From assembly GCA_913062845.1 (NCBI GenBank), contig CAJXVZ010000017.1, positions 1-48,195 on the forward strand: 48,195 bases of DNA. The letters run 5' to 3'. Positions within the stretch are counted from its first letter, which is position 1. Every line of letters starts with the position of its first letter. Below are positions 22,840 to 32,535 of this stretch, piece after piece. Below the pieces are notes generated by a model. It was given only the letters and a program-made list of their open reading frames with translations. It searched no databases and was not told where the DNA came from. The DNA comes from an uncultured Psychroflexus sp. Its GTDB lineage: Bacteria > Bacteroidota > Bacteroidia > Flavobacteriales > Flavobacteriaceae. The translations under genes were made by a program, and so were the position numbers.

Positions 22840-24732
22840 TTATTGATTTAACCATGCTTTTCGCAGGTTTATCTGGCGTTCTGATGCTTCTTCATCTTCG
22901 ATAATGGTTTCAGAAACAGCAGTAGCTTTTGTTAATGTTGTTTCCAAATTTATGGTTTCACCATCTCTTTCAAGTTCCATAGTGATATCCATGCCTTCCT
23001 GCCAGCCAAACATTCCGCCTATTACTTGTTGCGCGTTAGCCATAGTCAATTCTGCACCATTGACCTTTTTGATAACATCTCCGGCTTTAATGCCCTGTGA
23101 TACCCAAAAAGAGTTTTTGAGTGCCATGTTTGAGAAAAATATAGTTCCGGCTTCCCGATCGCCATCAAAGATAATATTTTGTCCGCCTGCAAAAATATAG
23201 TTTGTCTCTACTTCCTTTTGGTCTTTTGTAAGGCCTACCATTTCAAAAAATTCATCGTAATTGATCGGTGTATCTCCTTCAACATGGGTTTTTAGAAACT
23301 CGCCAACACTTGGGTAGGTCATTTGAGTGATCTCGGTAATCAGGCTGTCGTCTTCAAAAGGCTTATTTTTTCCGTATTTATTTGATAACTCTTTCATAAG
23401 AGAAAGCATGCTTCGCTGTCCGTTACTTTCCTTTCTCATCAAAATATCAATACACATGCCTATAAGCGCACCCTTCATGTAGACGTTATAATAGTTTGAG
23501 GCATAAGGTTCTTCCAAAATATTCTCACTCATTTTGGTAAAACTCATACTATCATCTAAATTCTTAGATACAGTAATTTTCTCATCAATTGTGCTGTAAA
23601 ATTCTGCAGGTTCCACCAAACCTTTATAAACCTGAAAATGTTGAGCAAAGTATTCTGTTACACCTTCATACATCCAGAGATGTTTAGAGAATGTAGGCTC
23701 ATAGTAATCAAAATAATGAACGTCTTCAGAATGCACTGATAAAGGGGTTACAATGTGAAAGAACTCGTGAGCGATAACATCAACCATAGAGCTCTTTAAG
23801 CCTTCCAGAGGTGTAGCTTCAGGAAATACCGCGACTGTAGATGTATGATGCTCAAGCGCACCAAAACCCTTAGGCGAATCTTCTTCTCCGGATGATAAAT
23901 AAACATAGATGTCATATCTTGGTGTACTATTGATATCTCCCAAATAATCCTTTTGTGCTTCCATCATTTTAGAAACAGTTTCCTTAAGACTTGAGGCCGT
24001 ATGCTTTTTATTTGGGGAATAAAGGCTAAGCACAATCTTAATATCACCAACCATAAATTCTTCAACATCCAGGTTTCCATACATCATAGGATTATCTGTG
24101 ATATCAAAATATCGTGGTGCAAAGTACTTGCTGGTTTTGAATTTACCATCAGCACTGATTTCTTCTCCTGTACTTTGTAAAGCAGAGGTTCGGTCAAAAT
24201 CTGCGGGAGCAGTGACATCTAAAGTATATTGATTAGCTTTAAACTGATCAAAATAACCAATGAAACCATGTAGGTTTAAGACATAGTTATCAGGTTCGAT
24301 ATTTGTTCCTGCAGGAGAAAACGGTCGTTCCCCTCCTATGCCACCGGTAGTTTCGATATCATAGGTGTCATTTACGTAATAAGTTATCTTGTCTAAATCT
24401 TTGGCATTGGTGATTTGCCAGGAATTATCATCTATTTTTTCCGCATCGTATGCGTTGCCATCATAATCTATCACTTGTAATTCTTCTATATACTTTCCGA
24501 AGTCACTGACGGAATAAGTTCCCTGTATAACCCTCGGCAATCTGTATATAACAGTATCGCTGGTTATTCTCCCGGGATTGATTGTTACAGGTACCCTGTC
24601 GGCGTCTACAGCTGTAAGATCTATTTTAGTCTGAATTGGCAAATTGCTCGCCAGATCATTTGAAGTTGATTTTTTCGCATCACATCCAATTAATAAGATG
24701 CTTAAAAGCAATAATGAAAAATAATGTTTCAT
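22840..24732 (-). CDS. M61 family metallopeptidase with PDZ domain, lipoprotein
   Basis: The 630-residue protein belongs to the M61 (glycyl aminopeptidase-like) family. The lipobox LIGC (Cys17) follows a short signal peptide, so it is membrane-attached in the periplasm or at the surface. An N-terminal beta domain (about 35-230) precedes the gluzincin core: zinc motif HEFFH at 322-326 and third ligand Glu356 in WMYEGVTEY. A PDZ domain follows (about 530-600, with NSFWVSQGIKAGDVIKKVNG), typical for the family and likely to bind peptide ends. It probably cleaves N-terminal Gly or Ala from peptides; specificity cannot be read from the sequence. It ends with a hairpin terminator. Confidence 0.93.
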   Translation of the reverse strand: MKHYFSLLLLSILLIGCDAKKSTSNDLASNLPIQTKIDLTAVDADRVPVTINPGRITSDTVIYRLPRVIQGTYSVSDFGKYIEELQVIDYDGNAYDAEKIDDNSWQITNAKDLDKITYYVNDTYDIETTGGIGGERPFSPAGTNIEPDNYVLNLHGFIGYFDQFKANQYTLDVTAPADFDRTSALQSTGEEISADGKFKTSKYFAPRYFDITDNPMMYGNLDVEEFMVGDIKIVLSLYSPNKKHTASSLKETVSKMMEAQKDYLGDINSTPRYDIYVYLSSGEEDSPKGFGALEHHTSTVAVFPEATPLEGLKSSMVDVIAHEFFHIVTPLSVHSEDVHYFDYYEPTFSKHLWMYEGVTEYFAQHFQVYKGLVEPAEFYSTIDEKITVSKNLDDSMSFTKMSENILEEPYASNYYNVYMKGALIGMCIDILMRKESNGQRSMLSLMKELSNKYGKNKPFEDDSLITEITQMTYPSVGEFLKTHVEGDTPINYDEFFEMVGLTKDQKEVETNYIFAGGQNIIFDGDREAGTIFFSNMALKNSFWVSQGIKAGDVIKKVNGAELTMANAQQVIGGMFGWQEGMDITMELERDGETINLETTLTKATAVSETIIEDEEASERQINLRKAWLNQ

Positions 24733-24853
24733 GTTTGAGAATTTGAGTTTGTTGATATGACGGCAGGTTTTATCAGATGTTACAAAATATTTGCTTATGT
24801 TTTGTTAAAGTCTGTAAAGGGACTATATTTCAAATCCATTTCGGTTTGGACAT

Positions 24854-25063
24854 TCATTTTAACAGCTGTAGCCCTTTTTTAATAGAAAAATAAGCAATAA
24901 CAGGCAGTGAAATCAAAACTATAATTATCACCAGTCTGTTTAAGGTATTAAAATACTCAACATAGGCGTCATCGATATAACTTATGATGTATCCGAAGCC
25001 AGACAACAATAAACAAATTGTGGCTATCCCAAACAGAATATATGCTTTGGTCTTTTTATTCAT
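24854..25063 (-). CDS. small two-helix membrane protein
   Basis: A 69-residue protein with a basic N-terminus (MNKKTKAYILFG), two hydrophobic helices (about 7-27 and 43-61) and a short acidic loop (YIDDAYVEYFNTL) between them, ending KKGLQLLK. The charge pattern puts both ends in the cytoplasm. No family recognised. It starts 9 bases after the stop of the TlpA-like gene and is probably cotranscribed with it; it may assist that lipoprotein. Confidence 0.6.
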   Translation of the reverse strand: MNKKTKAYILFGIATICLLLSGFGYIISYIDDAYVEYFNTLNRLVIIIVLISLPVIAYFSIKKGLQLLK

Positions 25064-25072
25064 AAACCTATT

Positions 25073-26953
25073 TTACCTGACCATTTCTAGCATGATGTCC
25101 ATTTTTTGCATCAGCTTACTTTCTGATCCGCTGTAACCAACGTCCTTGAATCTTATATTACTGTTTTTATCTATGATAAACTTTGTGGGAATACCAGAAA
25201 CGTTGTAAGATTCTGCTATATGGTATTGACTCTTATCATCATTATAAGGATCTATCAGGACATTGAATGTATAGCCTTCCTTCTCAATGAATGAACTAAC
25301 CGACTTAATCCTGTTTTCTCCCTTTTCAAAAGTATCGACAAAAAGAAAAACAACATCTTGATCATCTTGATATTTATTCAGGACTTTTTGCATTCCGGGA
25401 AACGAATCTTTACAAGGACCGCACCATGTTGCCCAAAAGTCCAATACAACAGTTTTCCCTTTCAACGACTCTAGAGATATTTCATCACCATTTAAGTTTA
25501 GCGCCTTAAAATCAGGAGCAACCTCTTCAATTATATTTTTCGCAATCTTCTTTTTATACTTTTCCCTTGCTTTTTTTTCTAACTCTGCAAGGACAGTGCT
25601 AAATTCTTCATTCTTTTTGAGCGCGTTATATGCTGTTTCAAAATAGGCTTTAATTTGTTCAGTTGCGTTACCTTCAGCTAAAAATTCTTTTGATTCACTG
25701 TAGGCTAAATCAAATTGATCATCTTCTATAAGGTACTGAATATATTTTTCGTTGTAATCAGGATATAAACCATCTCCAACAGCTTCTTTCTGATATTCTA
25801 TTGCTGACTGCAGGTCACCTTTTTTGTGTTGGATATAGGCATAAGTGTCGGTAAACAGACCTTCAAAGTAGGTTAACATATCTTCGTATTGACTCGGACT
25901 ATAAAACTCCGGCTTGTGAGTCATGGCAACTTTCTCTGACTTTACCAGGTCTACTGATTTTATTGAAAGTTCAGCCATATAATCCAACTTTTCATCTTTT
26001 TGCGCATTACTCCAGGCAATGCTATTCAGCAAGCTGGTTTTAACTCTTACATTCTTGATACTATCTACATAACTTTCAAATTTTTGATAATCTTCAAGTT
26101 TATAATATTCCAATGCCAACTGATTATAAACATTAGACATGTTTGGTCTTTGAAAGCCATTAAGGTAGTTATCGTAATAATCAAATTTCTCTTCAGCAGT
26201 TTGCAACTCATAAAAATCACTTATCAATGCATCCTTTGCGAGATTAGAATCAGGAAATTTTTCAATCACTACCTTGTTTAAACTGTCAGATTTTTTATTG
26301 TTACGGTTCGCCGAGTAAGCTTTGATCATCTTTTCATAGTCAGAAACCTCTAATTCATCTTTTTGAGTAAATGTTGAGATGTAAGATTCCACTAACTGGT
26401 CTGTTTTTTCATTTCCGGCATAATTAGCCGTTTCAATATGCTTATCAAACCACTTGTCAGCGTATGCAGGATTTTGGTTAACTAATTTATCAATTGTATT
26501 GAAGGTCAATATTTTATCTCCTCCCTTTATATCACTAAAAGCGCCTTGCCTTATAAGGTAATATTGCTTAGCGGCTTCAAAATCAGCTGCTGTGTTACCT
26601 GAAGCATCAACAACTTTAAACAGATATCCTTGCCCCTTGTTATTATCCGGCATGCCTTCAATTTTAAACAGAAAAGAGACCATCGATACCGAATCCGGTA
26701 TACTTACTTCAGCGGTATTATTTTCAAATACCAGGTCCATTGGATAAAAATCAGGACCGTTAATCTGATGATAATAACCACCATCGAGATCAGCTTCACC
26801 GGTATAAGTAATTATAAAATTTGTGTTTTCCTTAATTTCATCAGACGAAAATAAAAAGTCGCCTAATCTAACTTCATTTTCTGCTTCATTCGTATTGTTA
26901 CTATTACAAGAAATAAAAAGGACGGTAATAATAGATAAAAAAAAGTAACACAT
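25073..26953 (-). CDS. TlpA-like thioredoxin-domain lipoprotein with large N-terminal domain
   Basis: The 626-residue lipoprotein has its lipobox at FISC (Cys16). The C-terminal 140 residues are a TlpA/ResA-type thioredoxin domain: VVLDFWATWCGPCKDSFPG with Cys511 and Cys514, and the cis-proline loop SGIPTKF (Pro589). Such domains reduce disulfides in the periplasm, for instance in cytochrome c or oxidase maturation. The 490-residue N-terminal part is mostly helical and looks TPR-like (many Tyr, Lys, Glu; YIQHKKGDLQSAIEYQKEA), preceded by a small beta domain that resembles the DUF4369-type start of Bacteroidota TlpA proteins. It lies just downstream of the terminated ACIII-oxidase operon, but separately transcribed; a maturation role is only suggested by this. 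Confidence 0.85.
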   Translation of the reverse strand: MCYFFLSIITVLFISCNSNNTNEAENEVRLGDFLFSSDEIKENTNFIITYTGEADLDGGYYHQINGPDFYPMDLVFENNTAEVSIPDSVSMVSFLFKIEGMPDNNKGQGYLFKVVDASGNTAADFEAAKQYYLIRQGAFSDIKGGDKILTFNTIDKLVNQNPAYADKWFDKHIETANYAGNEKTDQLVESYISTFTQKDELEVSDYEKMIKAYSANRNNKKSDSLNKVVIEKFPDSNLAKDALISDFYELQTAEEKFDYYDNYLNGFQRPNMSNVYNQLALEYYKLEDYQKFESYVDSIKNVRVKTSLLNSIAWSNAQKDEKLDYMAELSIKSVDLVKSEKVAMTHKPEFYSPSQYEDMLTYFEGLFTDTYAYIQHKKGDLQSAIEYQKEAVGDGLYPDYNEKYIQYLIEDDQFDLAYSESKEFLAEGNATEQIKAYFETAYNALKKNEEFSTVLAELEKKAREKYKKKIAKNIIEEVAPDFKALNLNGDEISLESLKGKTVVLDFWATWCGPCKDSFPGMQKVLNKYQDDQDVVFLFVDTFEKGENRIKSVSSFIEKEGYTFNVLIDPYNDDKSQYHIAESYNVSGIPTKFIIDKNSNIRFKDVGYSGSESKLMQKMDIMLEMVR

Positions 26954-27005
26954 AGCGATTGGTTTAGATATAATTCTAAAAGTACGAAAAATTACTGTAT
27001 AATCT

Positions 27006-27036
27006 AAAAACCCTTTCCAAATGAATGAAAAGGGCT
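27006..27036 (-). terminator. terminator of the ACIII-oxidase operon
   Basis: Minus-strand stem CCCTTTTC with GGAAAGGG around the loop, followed by five T, located 30 bases after the coxA stop at 27066. It separates the respiratory operon from the TlpA-like gene. Confidence 0.8.
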
Positions 27037-27065
27037 TTAATTTCTAATTAATTCAATATTTACAT

Positions 27066-28895
27066 CTAATGATTCAGTTCCTCTTCACCTTCCATTAATG
27101 GGACGTTCTGAGGTATAAAGTCCTGTCCAGGAATAACGTAATCACTTTCATCAGCATTCAATTTACTGTAATCGTAAGACCATCTGTACACTTTGGGCAA
27201 TTCTCCATACCAGTTACCGTGGATATGCTCAACAGGAGCAGTCCATTCCAGTGTAGTTGAATTCCATGGATTTTGTGTAGCACGTTTTCCGTAAAATATT
27301 GAACTTATAAAATTGTAAATAAAAACAATTTGAGCTGCAGCGGTTACCATAGCAAATACTGATATCAAAACATTTGTGTCTGATAAGTCATCAAAATATG
27401 GAAAAGCGGTATTTGTATAATAACGTCTTGGTAAACCTGCCATACCTATAAAATGCATTGGAAAGAAAACACCGTATGCACCAACTGCTGTTACCCAGAA
27501 ATGCACGTAACCAAGATTTTTATTCATCATTCTACCAAACATTTTCGGGAACCAGTGATAAACACCGGCAAATAAACCGTACAGTGCTGAAATACCCATA
27601 ACCAGATGGAAGTGTGCTACAACAAAGTAAGTGTCATGAACATTAATATCTAGTGTGCTATCACCTAGAATAATACCCGTAAGACCACCGGTAATAAACG
27701 TGGAAACCAAACCTATAGAGAATAGCATCGCGGGATTGAACTGCAAATTACCTTTCCATAAAGTCGTAATGTAATTGAATGCTTTAACAGCCGATGGTAT
27801 TGCAATTAATAATGTTGTAAATGTAAATACCGATCCTAAAAATGGGTTCATACCTGAAACAAACATATGGTGACCCCACACAACAGTTGATAAAAAGGCA
27901 ATTGCCAATATGGAGGCAACCATTGCTCTATAACCAAATATTGGTTTACGTGCGTTCGTGGCAATAACTTCAGATGTAATCCCCAAAGCAGGTAATAAAA
28001 CTATGTACACCTCAGGGTGTCCAAGAAACCAAAATAAATGCTCATATAAAACAGGTGAACCACCTTGATGTGCTAAAACTTCTCCTTGTATGTAAATATC
28101 ACTTAAGAAGAACGAAGTTCCAAAACTTCTATCCATAAGTAACAAAAGCCCTGCTGATAATAAAACCGGGAAAGATACAACACCAATAATAGCTGTAACA
28201 AAGAATGCCCATACTGTAAGAGGAAGTCTTGTCATGGACATTCCTTCTGTTCTGAGATTTAAAACAGTTACGATATAGTTAAGGGATCCAAGTAAAGATG
28301 AAGCAATAAAAATTGTCATAGAGACAAGCCATAGCGTCATTCCCATACCTGAGCCTCCAATAGCCTGCGGTAAAGCACTCAAAGGTGGATATACTGTCCA
28401 TCCTGCAGAAGCCGGGCCGGCTTCAACGAATAATGATGACACCATTATAACAGATGACAAAAAGAATAACCAGTAAGATAACATGTTTAGAAAACCGGAA
28501 GCCATATCTCTGGCTCCAATCTGAAGAGGTATCAATAAATTACTGAACGTACCGCTTAATCCTGCTGTCAAAACAAAGAATACCATGATCGTACCATGTA
28601 TGGTAACTAATGCCAAATATATACTTGGATCCATCACACCATCTGTACCAAATTTGCCAAGTAATGCTTCAAAAATCCAGAATTTTTCATCAGGCCATGC
28701 CAACTGCAACCTCATCAAGAGTGACATAGCAATACCAATAAAGCCCATAATTAGACCGGTAATCAGGTATTGCTTAGCGATCATCTTGTGATCTGTGCTA
28801 AAGATATATTTCTCTATAAAAGGCTGCTCATGGTGATGATGAGCATGTGCTTCTGAGTGATTTTCTGGTTGTGCTGTTATTGCTTCTGCTGACAT
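27066..28895 (-). CDS. coxA: cytochrome c oxidase subunit I (aa3-type)
   Basis: The 609-residue subunit reduces O2 at its haem a3-CuB centre and pumps protons. All metal ligands are seen: His100 (haem a, TIHGTIM), CuB ligand His293 with Glu295 and Tyr297 (GHPEVYIV), His342 and His343 (WGHHMF), His428 and His430 (VAHFHLVMG). Glu in HPEVY and the cross-linking Tyr mark a type A1 enzyme. The cytoplasmic N-terminus is rich in His (HSEAHAHHHH at residues 13-22). Last gene of the act-cox operon, 19 bases after subunit II. Subunits III and IV are not in the window. The size is as in other Flavobacteriia. Confidence 0.97.
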   Translation of the reverse strand: MSAEAITAQPENHSEAHAHHHHEQPFIEKYIFSTDHKMIAKQYLITGLIMGFIGIAMSLLMRLQLAWPDEKFWIFEALLGKFGTDGVMDPSIYLALVTIHGTIMVFFVLTAGLSGTFSNLLIPLQIGARDMASGFLNMLSYWLFFLSSVIMVSSLFVEAGPASAGWTVYPPLSALPQAIGGSGMGMTLWLVSMTIFIASSLLGSLNYIVTVLNLRTEGMSMTRLPLTVWAFFVTAIIGVVSFPVLLSAGLLLLMDRSFGTSFFLSDIYIQGEVLAHQGGSPVLYEHLFWFLGHPEVYIVLLPALGITSEVIATNARKPIFGYRAMVASILAIAFLSTVVWGHHMFVSGMNPFLGSVFTFTTLLIAIPSAVKAFNYITTLWKGNLQFNPAMLFSIGLVSTFITGGLTGIILGDSTLDINVHDTYFVVAHFHLVMGISALYGLFAGVYHWFPKMFGRMMNKNLGYVHFWVTAVGAYGVFFPMHFIGMAGLPRRYYTNTAFPYFDDLSDTNVLISVFAMVTAAAQIVFIYNFISSIFYGKRATQNPWNSTTLEWTAPVEHIHGNWYGELPKVYRWSYDYSKLNADESDYVIPGQDFIPQNVPLMEGEEELNH

Positions 28896-28914
28896 CTTCG
28901 TAATAATTTCTATG

Positions 28915-29976
28915 TTATTGTTGTGCTAATAATTCTCCAAAAGTTTGTTGTTCTTCCATCCATTTGTTGAAGTCTTCTTCTTCTTCAACAACAATTTTCA
29001 TTTGCATATTGTAGTGTGTTACACCACAAATTTTATTACATAACAAATAGTATTCAAATTCGTAATCATCTAGTGCTGTTCTACCTTCTGCAATTAAATC
29101 TTCACTTCTTTCTTTGCGAATTTCGTTAATACGTTTAACTTTTTCGAGCATGTATTCGCTATTTTTAATTTCTTTAGATGTTGTTGTAGGGGTAAATCCA
29201 AATTCAGTAATCATTCCAGGAACAACGTTCATCTGGGATCTAAAAAATGGAAAATAGGCCGAATGCAATACATCCTGAGATCTGAATTTAAAGATTACCG
29301 GTTTATTCACGGGTAAATGTAATTCGTTTACAATCACATCATCTTTCCCGTACTCATCGGTTTCGTCAACACCAAGTTGATTTACACCTTCAATAAATCT
29401 TACGTTTGCTTTTCCGAGTACGTTATCTTTTCCTGCATACCTGGCTCTCCAGTCGAATTGATATGCATAGATCTCAACAACCATTGTATCTTCATCCTGT
29501 TGTGGATTCATGATTTGTGTCCATGAAACCAATCCATAGATAATCAATCCTGCGAGTACGACAACGGGGATAACTGTCCAGATAAATTCAAGGGTGTTGT
29601 TATCCGCGTAAAACAAAGCTCTTTTTCCTTTTTTTCCTCTGTATTTATAAGCAAAGTAATGTAATAATATCTGGGTAATAACCTGAACGACCATGATCAC
29701 GCCAATTGAGATGAACATAAGCTGGTCATAACTTGAGCCATGAGCAGATGAAGCTTCAGGCAGATAGAATTTACTTAGGTTTACAAAGGAATATATCATC
29801 AGCCCATAAAGAAAAACCATGAAGATTAACATGATTTTACCTTGTTTCTGGTTATCCTTATCATTGGCGATAACACCGTCATCACCTGATGGCTTTGATA
29901 AATTATATACTTTAGAAATTTGCCAAAAGGTAATAGCTAATAAGGCTAAAACGATTATAACTAAAAATGCTGTCAT
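28915..29976 (-). CDS. coxB: cytochrome c oxidase subunit II with CuA site
   Basis: The 353-residue subunit takes electrons from the ACIII side into CuA. The CuA ligands are His238 (DVLHSAYFP), Cys313, Cys317, His321 and Met324 (CNKICGVTHYNM). It differs from the textbook form in two ways: there are four hydrophobic helices (about 1-20, 48-66, 85-108, 128-151) instead of two, and a charged helical insert of about 35 residues (EYMLEKVKRINEIRKERSED part, residues 268-303) precedes the CuA loop. Both are, as far as I recall, usual in Bacteroidota. No haem c motif is present, so the electron donor must be a cytochrome domain of ACIII. Confidence 0.96.
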   Translation of the reverse strand: MTAFLVIIVLALLAITFWQISKVYNLSKPSGDDGVIANDKDNQKQGKIMLIFMVFLYGLMIYSFVNLSKFYLPEASSAHGSSYDQLMFISIGVIMVVQVITQILLHYFAYKYRGKKGKRALFYADNNTLEFIWTVIPVVVLAGLIIYGLVSWTQIMNPQQDEDTMVVEIYAYQFDWRARYAGKDNVLGKANVRFIEGVNQLGVDETDEYGKDDVIVNELHLPVNKPVIFKFRSQDVLHSAYFPFFRSQMNVVPGMITEFGFTPTTTSKEIKNSEYMLEKVKRINEIRKERSEDLIAEGRTALDDYEFEYYLLCNKICGVTHYNMQMKIVVEEEEDFNKWMEEQQTFGELLAQQ

Positions 29977-30000
29977 TTGAGTCTTTTCTATAATTTTTAA

Positions 30001-31308
30001 TTAATAATGATAATGTTGACTTTCTTTCAAGAAAGGGGAATGTTTTGGAACTAATGGTAACTTACTAATACCTCTAAATATAAAGAAAATAAACAAACCT
30101 GCAAAGAATAACAGGCTACCTATTTCAGGTATACCTAAATGCCATGATTCTCCAACTGTACCAGGCATGATTAGCAAGAAAAAATTGAAATAGTGACCAA
30201 CCAGGATTAATATGCCGGTTAGAACAACGATCCAGTTTACGCGTTTGAAATCTGAATTCATAAGAATTAATAGCGGTCCAACGAAATTGATTGCTGTAGT
30301 TCCAAAGAACATCAATTTATAGTTTTCTATCCTTGAGACGAAGTAAACGGCTTCCTCTGGCATATTGGCATACCATATTAACATGAACTGCGAAAACCAC
30401 AGATAAGTCCAGAATATACTTATCCCGAACATAAATTTGGCCAAATCATGTATATGGCTGTCGTTTACCTGCTGTAAGTATCCTCTTGATTTAAGATAAA
30501 TACTTACAAGAGCAATAGTTGTGATCGCAGAAACAAACATACTCGCAAAAACAAACCATGGAAATAATGTACTGTACCAGTGTGGATCAATACTCATCAT
30601 ATAATCCCAGGAAAGTACTGCCTCTGAAAATATGAACAATAATAAAAAGCCTATAGAAAGCTTAAGATTCTTTTTGTAGAGACTCAGATTGAGTTCTTCA
30701 TCCTGTTTTACAGAATTTGATACCAATTTGTGTCTGAAAAACAACCACGCGCCCAAAATTACTACAGATCTTATTAAAAAGAATACAATATTAAGGTAAG
30801 GTGTTTTCTCCTGAATGACCTCATCAGTAGCTACAGTGTCAGCATCCATCCATACGTAGATGTGATTCAAATGGAAAGTAGACAGAAGCATAAAGAAGAA
30901 CACAATAATAGCCCCTGGTAACATATAGTTTGAAATACCTTGCATCACTCTAAACAATAATGGGGACCAGCCTGCCTGGGAAACATTTTGAATAGTATAA
31001 AAAACTAAGGCTCCAACAGATATGAAAAAGAAGAACAGCATAGGCACCATAAATGCAGACCATGGTCTGTTGGCCATCTGATGAAAGGCGTGTTCTACGT
31101 GTTCGGCTTCTTCAGCTTCGCTGTGAGCTTCATCATGAGATGCAGTACCTGCATGCTCTTCTCCATGATGATCGGAATGACTTGCTAACATTTCTTTTGC
31201 TTCAGCCTCATTGCCTGGAGCTTGTAAAAATCCATAGCCTATACCTAAAATACCTACAACCATAAGTATGAAAGAGAATAAGCGTAGTTTGTTGGACATT
31301 TTATACAT
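30001..31308 (-). CDS. actF: alternative complex III subunit ActF (quinol:cytochrome c oxidoreductase)
   Basis: A 435-residue membrane protein with about ten helices, related to NrfD/ActC. In ACIII it is the second large membrane subunit. I keep the ATG at 31308 (MYKMSNKLRLFSFILM), since homologues as I recall begin MYxxSxKLK; an inner ATG at 31299 is possible. Between helices 1 and 2 there is a loop very rich in His and Glu: nine His in residues 44-76 (LASHSDHHGEEHAG at its start). Helical motifs such as WDYMMSIDPHWYSTLFPW and the QFMLIWYANMPEE segment are typical for ActF. It lies 24 bases after actE. Confidence 0.93.
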   Translation of the reverse strand: MYKMSNKLRLFSFILMVVGILGIGYGFLQAPGNEAEAKEMLASHSDHHGEEHAGTASHDEAHSEAEEAEHVEHAFHQMANRPWSAFMVPMLFFFFISVGALVFYTIQNVSQAGWSPLLFRVMQGISNYMLPGAIIVFFFMLLSTFHLNHIYVWMDADTVATDEVIQEKTPYLNIVFFLIRSVVILGAWLFFRHKLVSNSVKQDEELNLSLYKKNLKLSIGFLLLFIFSEAVLSWDYMMSIDPHWYSTLFPWFVFASMFVSAITTIALVSIYLKSRGYLQQVNDSHIHDLAKFMFGISIFWTYLWFSQFMLIWYANMPEEAVYFVSRIENYKLMFFGTTAINFVGPLLILMNSDFKRVNWIVVLTGILILVGHYFNFFLLIMPGTVGESWHLGIPEIGSLLFFAGLFIFFIFRGISKLPLVPKHSPFLKESQHYHY

Positions 31309-31332
31309 GGTAATATATCTTTTTATTTTTGA

Positions 31333-32004
31333 TTATTCTGCACTTGCCATTTCAGATCCCTCTTCTGCTGTTGAAGCATCAGCAAGACTTTCAGGCATTT
31401 CCTGTATTTGAGGATCATTTTCGAGTGCTCTAACTGGTTTTCCTTCAAGTTCGGCCTTAAGTTTCATCACGTAATGGTCAACCTGCCATAGCTCCTTTTC
31501 ACTCATTTGTGAAGCATAAGAACCCATGGTATTGATACCCCAATACATAACGTGGTAAACACTGCCTTCTGTTATTGCTCTACCGGCATCGTCATAAGAT
31601 GGTACACCCAGGATCTTTTCCTGTTGTACAAGCCAACCTTTTCCATTACCTTTTTTACCATGACAGGTAGCACAATAAATATCATACAACTCTTTACCCT
31701 TCGCTAAGTTCTCTTCAGTGTAGGCAAGTGTATTCTTGAGTTCAGCTTTGGCAGCTTCATAACCTTCAGTATTGTCTTCATACTCGTAAGGCATCCAACC
31801 TCTGGAAATAGAACCTTCGACAGGAATCATAGCCTCCTGATTATTTCCATCGTTAATTTGTCCGAATATTTCAGCCTCAGCGTAGGTTTCGTACGCTAAA
31901 GATTCGTACATATCCGGGAAGTATTGATAATTTGGGTCATCTTTGTCTGCGCATGAGACCAGACCTAAAATTAATACTATAAATAATGCGTTTGTATATT
32001 TCAT
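31333..32004 (-). CDS. actE: alternative complex III subunit ActE, monohaem cytochrome c lipoprotein
   Basis: The 223-residue subunit has a lipoprotein signal peptide with Cys18 (LGLVSC), so it is anchored at the periplasmic face, as in known ACIII structures. One haem c motif, CATCH, is at 111-115, with Met160 (INTMGSY) as the probable sixth ligand. The region before it has the ACIII marker YFPDMYESLAYETYAE (28-43). ActE passes electrons from the ActA haems onward. The C-terminus is acidic. It starts 4 bases after actD and overlaps nothing. Confidence 0.94.
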   Translation of the reverse strand: MKYTNALFIVLILGLVSCADKDDPNYQYFPDMYESLAYETYAEAEIFGQINDGNNQEAMIPVEGSISRGWMPYEYEDNTEGYEAAKAELKNTLAYTEENLAKGKELYDIYCATCHGKKGNGKGWLVQQEKILGVPSYDDAGRAITEGSVYHVMYWGINTMGSYASQMSEKELWQVDHYVMKLKAELEGKPVRALENDPQIQEMPESLADASTAEEGSEMASAE

Positions 32005-32008
32005 AAAC

Positions 32009-32533
32009 CTAAGATTGTTTTAAGGAAACTTCTTTTGCTCCTGTTGAATGTAAAAATTCAGCAACTGATTGAATATTATCTTTGGCGGCGCTAACCTCCA
32101 TAATGAAATGATCGTCTGTCGTTCTTGGATCCGGATTTTCTGCTTTTTTAAAAGGCCAGATCTTTGATCTCATATAAAAAGTTATAACCATAAGGTGAGC
32201 TGCAAAAAATACTGTAAGCTCAAACATAATTGGTACAAAAGCCGGCATATTCTGAAAAAAAGTAAAGCTTGGCTTTCCACCTATGTTTCTAGGCCAGTCG
32301 TCAATCATCATGAAGTTCATCATCCAGACAGCCACAGACAATCCAAGCACGCCATACATAAAAGAAGCTATTGCGATTCTCGTATGATTTAAACCCATAA
32401 CTTTGTCAAGACCGTGAACCGGAAAAGGTGTATAGACCTCATCTATATGATGCTTTTTAGCCTTTGTCTCTTTAACAGCTTTGACTAAATGGTCATCATC
32501 TTCGTATACAGCTAATAATTTATAATCTGCCAT
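32009..32533 (-). CDS. actD: alternative complex III subunit ActD (DUF3341)
   Basis: The 174-residue protein is the small membrane subunit ActD. It begins with a cytoplasmic ferredoxin-like segment (LLAVYEDDDHLVKAVKETK) and the family motif VYTPFPVHGLDKVMGL (33-48), followed by two membrane helices (about 53-72 and 100-122) and a soluble C-terminus (DDHFIMEVSA). In ACIII structures ActD packs against ActC. Gap of 2 bases to actC, and 4 to actE, so these three are tightly coupled. Confidence 0.95.
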   Translation of the reverse strand: MADYKLLAVYEDDDHLVKAVKETKAKKHHIDEVYTPFPVHGLDKVMGLNHTRIAIASFMYGVLGLSVAVWMMNFMMIDDWPRNIGGKPSFTFFQNMPAFVPIMFELTVFFAAHLMVITFYMRSKIWPFKKAENPDPRTTDDHFIMEVSAAKDNIQSVAEFLHSTGAKEVSLKQS

Positions 32534-32535
32534 AA

